DNA of 64,000 bases, taken from contig JAWQEG010000522.1 in assembly GCA_033782935.1 (NCBI GenBank), positions 992,001-1,056,000 of the forward strand, in the 5' to 3' direction. Positions 1-9,890 of this stretch are shown piece by piece (positions within the stretch are counted from its first letter, which is position 1; each line of letters opens with the position of its first letter). The notes under the pieces were generated by a model. That model made no database searches. It was not told where the DNA came from and worked only from the letters and a program-made list of their open reading frames with translations. The translations under genes and the position numbers were made by a program. Source of the DNA: Petrolisthes cinctipes (taxonomy: Eukaryota > Arthropoda > Malacostraca > Decapoda > Porcellanidae).

Positions 1-400
1 AGATGATGCATACAAATATCGACTTTGGACACTTAAAATATAGATTTTTAGCATGTTTTGAGCCTATATTTTGAAAAAATTCTAGCACTGAGTAGGCAAG
101 TACAGATCCCTTCTGGGACCCAAAAATATCGAATTTTCGGGTGTTTTGAGGTAGAATTTGGGATGTAAACGGGTACAGAAGATGCTTGCACATATCGACT
201 TTTGGGCACCTAAAAGATCGATTTTCAGTATGTTTTGGGCCTGTATTTTGAAAATACTCTAACACTAAGTAGGCATGTACAGATCACTTCTGGGACCCCA
301 AAATATCGAATTTTCTGGTGTTTTGAGCCTGAATTTGAGATATAAACGGGTACAGATGATGCATGCACATATCGACTTTGGACACTTAAAATATCGATTT
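1..400 (+). repeat. HOR fragment matching 1745-2144
   Basis: The first 400 bases match 1745-2144 at a constant offset of 1,744 bp, including the private variant ATATAGATTTTTA in half B (35 and the equivalent site near 1,779) and a GATCCC site before TTCTGGGACC. The correspondence ends near 400-430, where the sequence switches to matching 4,535 onward. This is the tail of a preceding repeat unit whose start lies outside the window. Confidence 0.8.
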
Positions 401-1180
401 TTAGCATGTTTTGAGCCTATATTTTGAAAATACTCTAACTAGGAGTAGGCATGTACAGATCGATTCTGGGACCCCAAAATATCGAATTTTCGGGTGTTTT
501 GAGCCTAAATTTGAGATATAAACGGGTACAGATGATGCATGCAAATATCGACTTGGGACACTTAAAATATCGATTTTTAGCATGTTTTAAACCTATATTT
601 TGAAAATATTCTAGCACTAAGTAGGCATGTACAGATCACTTCTGGGACCCCAAAATATCGAATTTTCGCGTGTTTTGAGCCTGAATTTGAGATATAAACG
701 GGTACAGATGATGTATGCACATATCGACTTTGGACACTTAAAATATCGATTTTTAGCATGTTTTGAGCCTATATTTTGAAAAAATTCTAGCACTGAGTAG
801 GCAAGTACAGATCGCTTCTGGGACCCAAAAATATCGAATTTTCGGGTGTTTTGAGGTTAAATTTGGGATATAAACGGGTGCAGAAGATGCATAGACATAT
901 TGACTCTGGTCACCTAAAATATCGATTTTCAGCTTTTTTTGGGCCTGTATTTTGAAAATACTCTAACACGGAGTACGCAAGTACATATCGCTTCTGGGAC
1001 CCAAAAATATCGAATTTTCGGGTGTTTTGAGCCTTAATTTGAGATATAAACGGCTACAGAAGATGCATGCACATATCGACTTTTGGGCACCTAAAATATC
1101 GATTTTTAGCATGTTTTGGGCCTATATTTTGAAAATATTCTAGCACTAAGTAGGCATGTACAGATCACTTCTGGGACCGC

Positions 1181-1268
1181 AAAATATCGAATTTTCGGGT
1201 GTTTTGAGCCTGAATTTAAGATATAAACGGGTACAGATGATGCATGCACATATTGACTTTGGGCACCT
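1181..1268 (+). repeat. Half-unit A of the monomer (88 bp)
   Basis: Half A aligns without gaps to half B (1269-1356). In typical halves I count about 59 identical positions of 88. Blocks shared in register are AAAATATCGA, TGTTTTG.GCCTG, the ATTT at offset 34, GCATG near offset 62, ATCG near offset 72 and TGGG near offset 80. This indicates that the present monomer arose by tandem duplication of an 88-bp ancestor followed by divergence. The 147-bp monomers lose 29 bp from this half, offsets 45 to 73, between two ATAT tetranucleotides. Confidence 0.9.
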
Positions 1269-1356
1269 AAAATATCGATTTTCAGCATGTTTTGGGCCTG
1301 TATTTTTAAAATACTCTGACTAGGAGTAAGCATGTACAGATCGCTTCTGGGACTCA
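1269..1356 (+). repeat. Half-unit B of the monomer (88 bp)
   Basis: Half B is the diverged duplicate of half A and carries most subfamily-diagnostic differences: T/C/G before AGCATG, GGGCCTG versus GAGCCTA versus GGTCTG, and the text between TTTTGAAAA and GCATG (CTAACACGGAGTAGG, CTAGCACTAAGTAGG, CTAGCACTGAGTAGG, CTAACTAGGAGTAGG, CTAGCACTGACTAGAC). These differences let monomers be assigned to about ten classes. The 158/159-bp class lacks 18 bp here. Confidence 0.9.
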
Positions 1357-2807
1357 AAAATATCGAATTTTCGGGTGTTTTGAGACAGAATTTGAGATAT
1401 AAACGGCTACAGAAGATGCATGCACATATCGACTTTGGACACTTAAAATATCGATTTTTAGCAGGTTTTGAGCCTATATTTTGAAAATACTCTAACTAGG
1501 AGTAGGCATGTACAGATCGCTATTGGGACCCAAAATTATCGAATTTTCGGGTGTTTTGAGGTTGAATTTGAGATATAAACGAGTGCAGAAGATGCATACA
1601 CATGTTGACTTTAGGCACCTAAAATATCGATTTTCAGCATGTTTTGGGGTTGTATCTGAGTAGGCACGTACAGATCGCTTCTGGGACCCCAAAATATCAA
1701 ATTTTCGGGTGTTTTGAGAATGAATTTAAGATATAAACGGGTTCAGATGATGCATACAAATATCGACTTTGGACACTTAAAATATAGATTTTTAGCATGT
1801 TTTGAGCCTATATTTTGAAAAAATTCTAGCACTGAGTAGGCAAGTACAGATCCCTTCTGGGACCCAAAAATATCGAATTTTCGGGTGTTTTGAGGTTGAA
1901 TTTGGGATGTAAACGGGTACAGAAGATGCTTGCACATATCGACTTTTGGGCACCTAAAAGATCGATTTTCAGTATGTTTTGGGCCTGTATTTTGAAAATA
2001 CTCTAACACTAAGTAGGCATGTACAGATCACTTCTGGGACCCCAAAATATCGAATTTTCGGGTGTTTTGAGCATGAATTTGAGATATAAACGGGTACAGA
2101 TGATGCATGCACATATCGACTTTGGACACTTAAAATATCGATTTTTAGCATGTTTTGAGCCTATATTTTGAAAAAATTCTAGCACTGAGTAGGCAGGTAC
2201 AGATCCCTTGTGGGACCCAAAAATATCGAATTTTCGGGTGTTTTGAGGTTGAATTTGGGATATAAACGGGTGCAGAAGATGCATACACATGTTGACTTTG
2301 GTCACCTAAAATATCGACTTTCAGCTTGTTTTGGGCCTGTATTTTGAAAATACTCTAAAACAGAGTATGCAAGTACAGATGGCCTCTGGGACCCCAAAAT
2401 ATCAAATTTTCGGGTGTTTTGAGCCTGAATTTGAGATAAAACGGGTACAGAAGATAAATCCACATATCGACTTTTGGGCACCTAAAAGATCGATTTTCAG
2501 TATGTTTTGGTCCTGTATATTGAAAATACTCTAACACGGAGTAGACATGTACAGATCGATTCTGGGACCCCAAAATATCGAATTTTTGGGTGTATTGGGC
2601 CTGAATTTGAGATATCGACTTTGGGCACCTAAAATATCGATTTTTAGCATGTTTTGGGCCTATATTTTGAAAATATTCTAGCACTGAGTAGGCATATACA
2701 GATCGCTTCTGGGACCCCAAAATATCGATTTTTCGGGTGTTTTGAGCCTGAATTTGAGATATAAACGGGTACAAAAGATGCATGCTCTTATCGACTTTTG
2801 GGCACCT

Positions 2808-4334
2808 AAAATATCGATTTTGAGCATGTTTTGGGTCTGTATCTTGAAAACATTCTAACTAGGAGTAGGGATGTACAGATCGCTTCTAGGACCCAAAAAT
2901 ACCGAATTTTCGGGTGTTTTGAGCCTGAATTTGAGATATAAACGGGTACAGAAGATGCATGAACATATTGACTTTGGGCACCTAAAATATCGATTTTCAG
3001 CATGTTTTGGACCTGTATTTTGAAATTACTCTAACTAGGAGTAGGCATGTACAGATCGATTCTGGGACCCCAAAATATCGAATTTTCTGGTGTTTTGAGC
3101 CTAAATTTGAGATATAAACGGGTACAGAAGATACATGCACATATCGACTTTGGACACTTAAAATATCGAATTTTAGCATGTTTTGAGCCTATATATTGAG
3201 AACATTCTAGCACTGACTAGACATGTACAGATCGCTTCTGGGACCAAAAATTATCGAACTTTCGGGTGTTTTGAGGTTGAATTTGAGATATAAACGAGTG
3301 TAGAAGATGCATACACATGTTGACTTTGGGCACCTAAAAGATCGATATTCAGTATGTTTTGGGCCAGTATTTTGAAAATACTTTAACACGGAGTAGGCAT
3401 GTACAGTTCGCTTCTGGGACCCCAAAATATCGAATTTTCGGGTGTTTTGGGCCTGCAATTGAGATATCGACTTTGGGCACCTAAAATATCGATTTTTAGC
3501 ATGTTTTGGGCCTATATTTTGAAAATATTCTAGCACTAAGTAGGCATGTACAGATCACTTCTGGGACCGCAAAATATCGAATTTTCGGGTGTTTTGAGCC
3601 TGAATTTAAGATATAAACGGGTACAGATGATGCATGCACATATCGACTTTGGACACTTAAAATATCGATTTTTAGCATGTTTTGAGCCTATATTTTGAAA
3701 AAATTCTAGCACTGAGTAGGCAAGTACAGATCCCTTCTGGGACCCAAAAATATCGAATTTTCGGGTGTTTTGAGGATGAATTTGGGTTATAAACGGGTGC
3801 AGAAGATGCATACACATGTTGACTTTGGTCACCTAAAATATCGACTTTCAGCTTGTTTTGGGCCTGTATTTTGAAAATACTCTAAAACAGAGTATGCAAG
3901 TACAGATCGCCTCTGGGACCCCAAAATATCAAATTTTCGGGTGTTTTGAGCCTGAATTTGAGATAAAACGGGTACAGAAGATAAATCCACATATCGACTT
4001 TTGGGCACCTAAAAGATCGATTTTCAGTATGTTTTGGTCCTGTATATTGAAAATACTCTAACACGGAGTAGACATGTACAGATCGATTCTGGGACCCCAA
4101 AATATCGAATTTTTGGGTGTATTGAGCCTGAATTTGAGATATCGACTTTGGGCACCTAAAATATCGATTTTTAGCATGTTTTGGGCCTATATTTTGAAAA
4201 TATTCTAGCACTGAGTAGGCATTTACAGATCGCTTCTGGGACCCCAAAATATCGATTTTTCGGGTGTTTTGAGCCTGAATTTGAGATATAAACGGGTACA
4301 GAAGATGCATGCTCTTATCGACTTTTGGGCACCT
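2808..4334 (+). repeat. 9-monomer HOR unit, 1,527 bp
   Basis: The unit starts at a GAGCATG...GTATCTTGAAAACATTC monomer (alpha class) and ends before the next one at 4,335. The order is alpha, beta, gamma, epsilon, zeta, eta, theta, iota, kappa, with lengths 176,176,176,147,176,176,176,147,177, which sum to 1,527. Compared with the canonical 10-mer at 57,313 it lacks delta: the gamma half A leads straight into an epsilon half B with AAAAGATCG. The segment 1,969 to about 3,200 also matches 3,496 to about 4,730 at a 1,527-bp offset. Confidence 0.85.
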
Positions 4335-6930
4335 AAAATATCGATTTTGAGCATGTTTTGGGTCTGTATCTTGAAAACATTCTAACTAGGAGTAGGGATG
4401 TACAGATCGCTTCTAGGACCCAAAAATACCGAATTTTCGGGTGTTTTGAGCCTGAATTTGAGATATAAACGGGTACAGAAGATGCATGAACATATTGACT
4501 TTGGGCACCTAAAATATCGATTTTCAGCATGTTTTGGACCTGTATTTTGAAAATACTCTAACTAGGAGTAGGCATGTACAGATCGATTCTGGGACCCCAA
4601 AATATTGAATTTTCGGGTGTTTTGAGCCTAAATTTGAGATATAAACGGGTACAGATGATGCATGCAAATATCGACTTGGGACACTTAAAATATCGATTTT
4701 TAGCATGTTTTAAACCTATATTTTGAAAATATTCTAGCACTAAGTAGGCATGTACAGATCACTTCTGGGACCCCAAAATATCGAATTTTCGCGTGTTTTG
4801 AGCCTGAATTTGAGATATAAACGGGTACAGATGATGTATGCACATATCGACTTTGGACACTTAAAATATCGATTTTTAGCATGTTTTGAGCCTATATTTT
4901 GAAAAAATTCTAGCACTGAGTAGGCAAGTACAGATCGCTTCTGGGACCCAAAAATATCGAATTTTCGGGTGTTTTGAGGTTAAATTTGGGATATAAACGG
5001 GTGCAGAAGATGCATAGACATATTGACTCTGGTCACCTAAAATATCGATTTTCAGCTTTTTTTGGGCCTGTATTTTGAAAATACTCTAACACGGAGTACG
5101 CAAGTACATATCGCTTCTGGGACCCAAAAATATCGAATTTTCGGGTGTTTTGAGCCTTAATTTGAGATATAAACGGCTACAGAAGATGCATGCACATATC
5201 GACTTTTGGGCACCTAAAATATCGATTTTTAGCATGTTTTGGGCCTATATTTTGAAAATATTCTAGCACTAAGTAGGCATGTACAGATCACTTCTGGGAC
5301 CGCAAAATATCGAATTTTCGGGTGTTTTGAGCCTGAATTTAAGATATAAACGGGTACAGATGATGCATGCACATATTGACTTTGGGCACCTAAAATATCG
5401 ATTTTCAGCATGTTTTGGGCCTGTATTTTTAAAATACTCTGACTAGGAGTAAGCATGTACAGATCGCTTCTGGGACTCAAAAATATCGAATTTTCGGGTG
5501 TTTTGAGACAGAATTTGAGATATAAACGGCTACAGAAGATGCATGCACATATCGACTTTGGACACTTAAAATATCGATTTTTAGCATGTTTTGAGCCTAT
5601 ATTTTGAAAATACTCTAACTAGGAGTAGGCATGTACAGATCGCTATTGGGACCCAAAATTATCGAATTTTCGGGTGTTTTGAGGTTGAATTTGAGATATA
5701 AACGAGTGCAGAAGATGCATACACATGTTGACTTTAGGCACCTAAAATATCGATTTTCAGCATGTTTTGGGGTGGTATCTGAGTAGGCACGTACAGATCG
5801 CTTCTGGGACCCCAAAATATCAAATTTTCGGGTGTTTTGAGAATGAATTTAAGATATAAACGGGTTCAGATGATGCATACAAATATCGACTTTGGACACT
5901 TAAAATATAGATTTTTAGCATGTTTTGAGCCTATATTTTGAAAAAATTCTAGCACTGAGTAGGCAAGTACAGATCCCTTTTGGGACCCAAAAATATCGAA
6001 TTTTCTGGTGTTTTGAGGTTGAATTTGGGATGTAAACGGGTACAGAAGATGCTTGCACATATCGACTTTTGGGCACCTAAAAGATCGATTTTCAGTATGT
6101 TTTGGGCCTGTATTTTGAAAATACTCTAACACTAAGTAGGCATGTACAGATCACTTCTGGGACCCCAAAATATCGAATTTTCGGGTGTTTTGAGCCTGAA
6201 TTTGAGATATAAACGGGTACAGATGATGCATGCACATATCAACTTTGGACACTTAAAATATCGATTTTTAGCATGTTTTGAGCCTATATTTTGAAAAAAT
6301 TCTAGCACTGAGTAGGCAAGTACAGATCCCTTCTGGGACCCAAAAATATCGAATTTTCGGGTGTTTTGAGGTTGAATTTGGGATATAAACGGGTGCAGAA
6401 GATGCATACACATGTTGACTTTGGTCACCTAAAATATCGACTTTCAGCTTGTTTTGGGCCTGTATTTTGAAAATACTCTAAAAGTGAGTATGCAAGTACA
6501 GATCGCCTCTGGGACCCCAAAATATCAAATTTTCGGGTGTTTTGAGCCTGAATTTGAGATAAAACGGGTACAGAAGATAAATCCACATATCGACTTTTGG
6601 GCACCTAAAAGATCGATTTTCAGTATGTTTTGGTCCTGTATATTGAAAATACTCTAACACGGAGTAGACATGTACAGATCGATTCTGGGACCCCAAAATA
6701 TCGAATTTTTGGGTGTATTGGGCCTGAATTTGAGATATCGACTTTGGGCACCTAAAATATCGATTTTTAGCATGTTTTGGGCCTATATTTTGAAAATATT
6801 CTAGCACTGAGTAGGCATTTACAGATCGCTTCTAGGACCCCAAAATATCGATTTTTCGGGTGTTTTGAGCCTGAATTTGAGATATAAACGGGTACAAAAG
6901 ATGCATGCTCTTATCGACTTTTGGGCACCT
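4335..6930 (+). repeat. 15-monomer HOR unit, 2,596 bp
   Basis: Half-B anchors fall at 4335, 4511, 4687, 4863, 5039, 5216, 5392, 5568, 5744, 5902, 6079, 6255, 6431, 6607 and 6754, giving 15 monomers. One 158-bp monomer starts at 5,744 and one 147-bp monomer at 6,607. Together with the preceding 1,527-bp unit it forms the 4,123-bp (24-monomer) super-repeat. Its last five monomers repeat the end of the 9-mer. Confidence 0.85.
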
Positions 6931-7570
6931 AAAATATCGATTTTGAGCATGTTTTGGGTCTGTATCTTGAAAACATTCTAACTAGGAGTAGGGATGTACA
7001 GATCGCTTCTAGGACCCAAAAATACCGAATTTTCGGGTGTTTTGAGCCTGAATTTGAGATATAAACGGGTACAGAAGATGCATGAACATATTGACTTTGG
7101 GCACCTAAAATATCGATTTTCAGCATGTTTTGGACCTGTATTTTGAAAATACTCTAACTAGGAGTAGGCATGTACAGATCGATTCTGGGACCCCAAAATA
7201 TCGAATTTTCTGGTGTTTTGAGCCTAAATTTGAGATATAAACGGGTACAGAAGATACATGCACATATCGACTTTGGACACTTAAAATATCGAATTTTAGC
7301 ATGTTTTGAGCCTATATATTGAAAACATTCTAGCACTGACTAGACATGTACAGATCGCTTCTGGGACCAAAAATTATCGAACTTTCGGGTGTTTTGAGGT
7401 TGAATTTGAGATATAAACGAGTGTAGAAGATGCATACACATGTTGACTTTGGGCACCTAAAAGATCGATATTCAGTATGTTTTGGGCCAGTATTTTGAAA
7501 ATACTTTAACACGGAGTAGGCATGTACAGTTCGCTTCTGGGACCCCAAAATATCGAATTTTCGGGTGTTT
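6931..7570 (+). repeat. Truncated next copy of the 4,123-bp super-repeat
   Basis: This stretch matches 2,808-3,447 at an offset of 4,123 bp, including the private TTATCGAACTTTCGGG site and the CGAGTGTAG site. The match stops within a half A near 7,570, where GGGCCTG plus the 29-bp deletion expected from the partner is replaced by GAGCCTG in a full-length half A. Confidence 0.85.
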
Positions 7571-8165
7571 TGAGCCTGAATTTGAGATATAAACGGGTAC
7601 AGATGATGCATGCAAATATCGACTTGGGACACTTAAAATATCGATTTTTAGCATGTTTTAAACCTATATTTTGAAAATATTCTAGCACTAAGTAGGCATG
7701 TACAGATCACTTCTGGGTCCCTCAAAATATCGAATTTTCGCGTGTTTTGAGCCTGAATTTGAGATATAAACTGGTACAGATGATGCATGCACATATCGAC
7801 TTTGGACACTTAAAATATCGATTTTTAGCATGTTTTGAGCCTATATTTTGAAAAAATTCTAGCACTGAGTAGGCAAGTACAGATCGCTTCTGGGACCCAA
7901 AAATATCGAATTTTCGGGTGTTTTGAGGTTGAATTTGGGATATAAACGGGTGCAGAAGATGAATACACATATTGACTCTGGTCACCTAAAATATCGATTT
8001 TCAGCTTTTTTTGGGCCTGTATTTTGAAAATACTCTAACACGGAGTACGCAAGTACAGATCGCTTCTGGGACCCAAAAATATCGAATTTTCGGGTGTTTT
8101 GAGCCTTAATTTGAGATATAAACGGCTACAGAAGATGCATGCACATATCGACTTTTGGGCACCTA
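7571..8165 (+). repeat. Segment switched to the 4,624-5,216 register
   Basis: From about 7,571 the sequence follows 4,624-5,216 (offset 2,948-2,949), including the rare variants CGACTTGGGACACTT, TTTTAAACC and the T-rich CAGCTTTTTTTGGG half B. The join with the previous block is in register with the monomer, as expected for unequal homologous recombination. Confidence 0.8.
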
Positions 8166-9890
8166 AAATATCGATTTGGAGCATGTTTTGGGTCTGTATC
8201 TTGAAAACATTCTAACTAGGAGTAAGGATGTACAGATCGCTTCTAGTACCCAAAAATACCGAATTTTCGGGTGTTTTGAGCCTGAATTTGAGATATAAAC
8301 GGGTACAGAAGATGCATGCACATATTGACTTTGGGCACCTAAAATATCGATTTTCAGCATGTTTTGGGCCTGTATTTTGAAAATACTCTAACTAGGAGTA
8401 GGCATGTACAGATCGCTTCTGGGACCCAAAAATATCGAATTTTCGGGTGTTTTGAGACAGAATTTGAGATATAAACGGCTACAGAAGATGCATGCACATA
8501 TCGACTTTGGACACTTAAAATATCGATTTTTAGCATGTTTTGAGCCTATATTTAGAAAAAACTCTAACTAGGAGTAGGCATGTACAGATCGCTTCTGGGA
8601 CCCAAAATTATCGAATTTTCGGGTGTTTTGAGGTTGAATTTGGGATATAAACGGGTGCAGAAGATGCATACACATATTGACTTTGGTCACCTAAAATATC
8701 GATTTTAAGCTTGTTTTGGGCCTGTATTTTGAAAATACTCTAACACGGTGTATGCAAGTACAGATCGCTTCTGGGACCCCAAAATATCGATTTTTCGGGT
8801 GTTTTGAGCCTGAATTTGAGATATAAACGGGTACAGAAGATGCATCCACATATCGACTTTTGGGCACCTAAAAGATCGATTTTCAGTATGTTTTGGGCCT
8901 GTATATTGAAAATACTCTAACACGGAGTAGGCATGTACAGATCGCTTCTGGGACCCCAAAATATCGAATTTTTGGGTGTTTTAAGCCTGAAATTGAGATA
9001 TAAACGGGTACAGAAGATGCGTGCACATATCGACTTTTGGGCACCTAAAATATCGATTTTGAGCATGTTTTGGGTCTGTATCTTGAAAACATTCTAACTA
9101 GGAGTATGGATGTACAGATCGCTTCTAGGACCCAAAAATACCGAATTTTCGGGTGTTTTGAGCCTGAATTTGAGATATAAACGGCTACAGAAGATGCATG
9201 CACATATCGACTTTGGACACTTAAAATATCGATTTTTAGCATGTTTTGAGCCTATATTTTGAAAATACTCTAACTGGGAGTAGGCATGTACAGATCGCTA
9301 TTGGGACCCAAAATTATCGAATTTTCGGGTGTTTTGAGGTTGAATTTGAGATATAAACGAGTGCAGAAGATGCATACACATGTTGACTTTAGGCACCTAA
9401 AATATCGATTTTCAGCATGTTTTGGGGTTGTATCTGAGTAGGCACGTACAGATCGCTTCTGGGACCCCAAAATATCAAATTTTCGGGTGTTTTGAGAATG
9501 AATTTAAGATATAAACGGGTTCAGATGATGCATACAAATATCGACTTTGGACACTTAAAATATAGATTTTTAGCATGTTTTGAGCCTATATTCTGAAAAA
9601 TTTCTAGCACTGAGTAGGCATGTACAGATCGCTTCTGGGACCCAAAAATATCGAATTTTCGGGTGTTTTGAGGTTGAATTTGGGATGTAAACGGGTACAG
9701 AAGATGCTTGCACATATCGACTTTTGGGCACCTAAAAGATCGATTTTCAGTATGTTTTGGGCCTGTATTTTGAAAATACTCTAACACTAAGTAGGCATGT
9801 ACAGTTCCCTTCTGGGACCCCAAAATATCGAATTTTCTGGTGTTTTGAGCCTGAATTTGAGATATAAACGGGTACAGAAGATGCGTACAC
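8166..9890 (+). repeat. Mixed HOR derivative with two alpha monomers
   Basis: Alpha-class monomers begin near 8,165 and 9,047. Between them lie beta, gamma-like, theta, iota and kappa-like monomers. From about 9,230 to 9,890 the sequence follows 5,580-6,235 at an offset of about 3,655, including the 158-bp monomer (TATCTGAGTAGGCACG) and the ATATAGATTTTTA variant. This is a third, shuffled occurrence of the 5-prime super-repeat parts. Confidence 0.75.

Larger units (their letters stand above)
1181..1356 (+). repeat. Reference satellite monomer (176 bp)
   Basis: This is a typical full-length monomer used here to define the unit. It starts at the half-A anchor (1181) and ends just before the next half-A anchor (1357). 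The half-B anchor lies at 1269, so the unit splits exactly 88 + 88. In half A the order of landmarks is ATATCGAATTTT, CGGGTGTTTTGAGCCTG, GATATAAACGGGTACAG, ATGCATGCACATAT and a GACTTTGGGCACCT end. In half B it is ATATCGATTTTCAGCATG, TTTTGGGCCTG, an A/T-rich dyad, a CTAA...GAGTA segment, GCATGTACAGATCGC and TTCTGGGACC. A typical monomer has about 41% G+C and up to seven CpG sites. Confidence 0.95.
425..2807 (+). repeat. Partial copy of the 4,123-bp super-repeat
   Basis: This block corresponds to 4,548-6,930 at a constant offset of 4,123 bp with only scattered single-base differences. Examples are one base in the monomer at 4,604 and GGTTGTATCTGAG versus GGTGGTATCTGAG near 1,650/5,773. It contains monomers of the 176, 177, 158 and 147 bp classes in the same order as its partner. 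Its left edge is the junction with the 1,744-bp-offset fragment. Confidence 0.85.

Noticed and set aside
1181..1200. Possible CENP-B box in the ATATCGAATTTTCGGGTG segment
   Set aside because: The motif requires TTCG, then seven bases with a fixed A, then CGGG. Here the first CG is six bases from CGGG and the preceding bases are TATCG, so spacing and the TT both fail.
1231..1245. ATGCATGCA, resembling plant RY/CATGCA seed elements
   Set aside because: It is a component of the monomer repeated hundreds of times with no gene nearby, so no promoter function can be inferred.
1291..1300. Telomere-like TTTTGGG motifs in half B
   Set aside because: They occur once per monomer and are not tandem, so they are not a telomeric repeat.
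2331..2534. Plus-strand frame of 67 codons, repeated near 3858, 6454, 60213 and 61739
   Set aside because: It recurs only because the theta-iota monomers recur. No independent evidence of coding.
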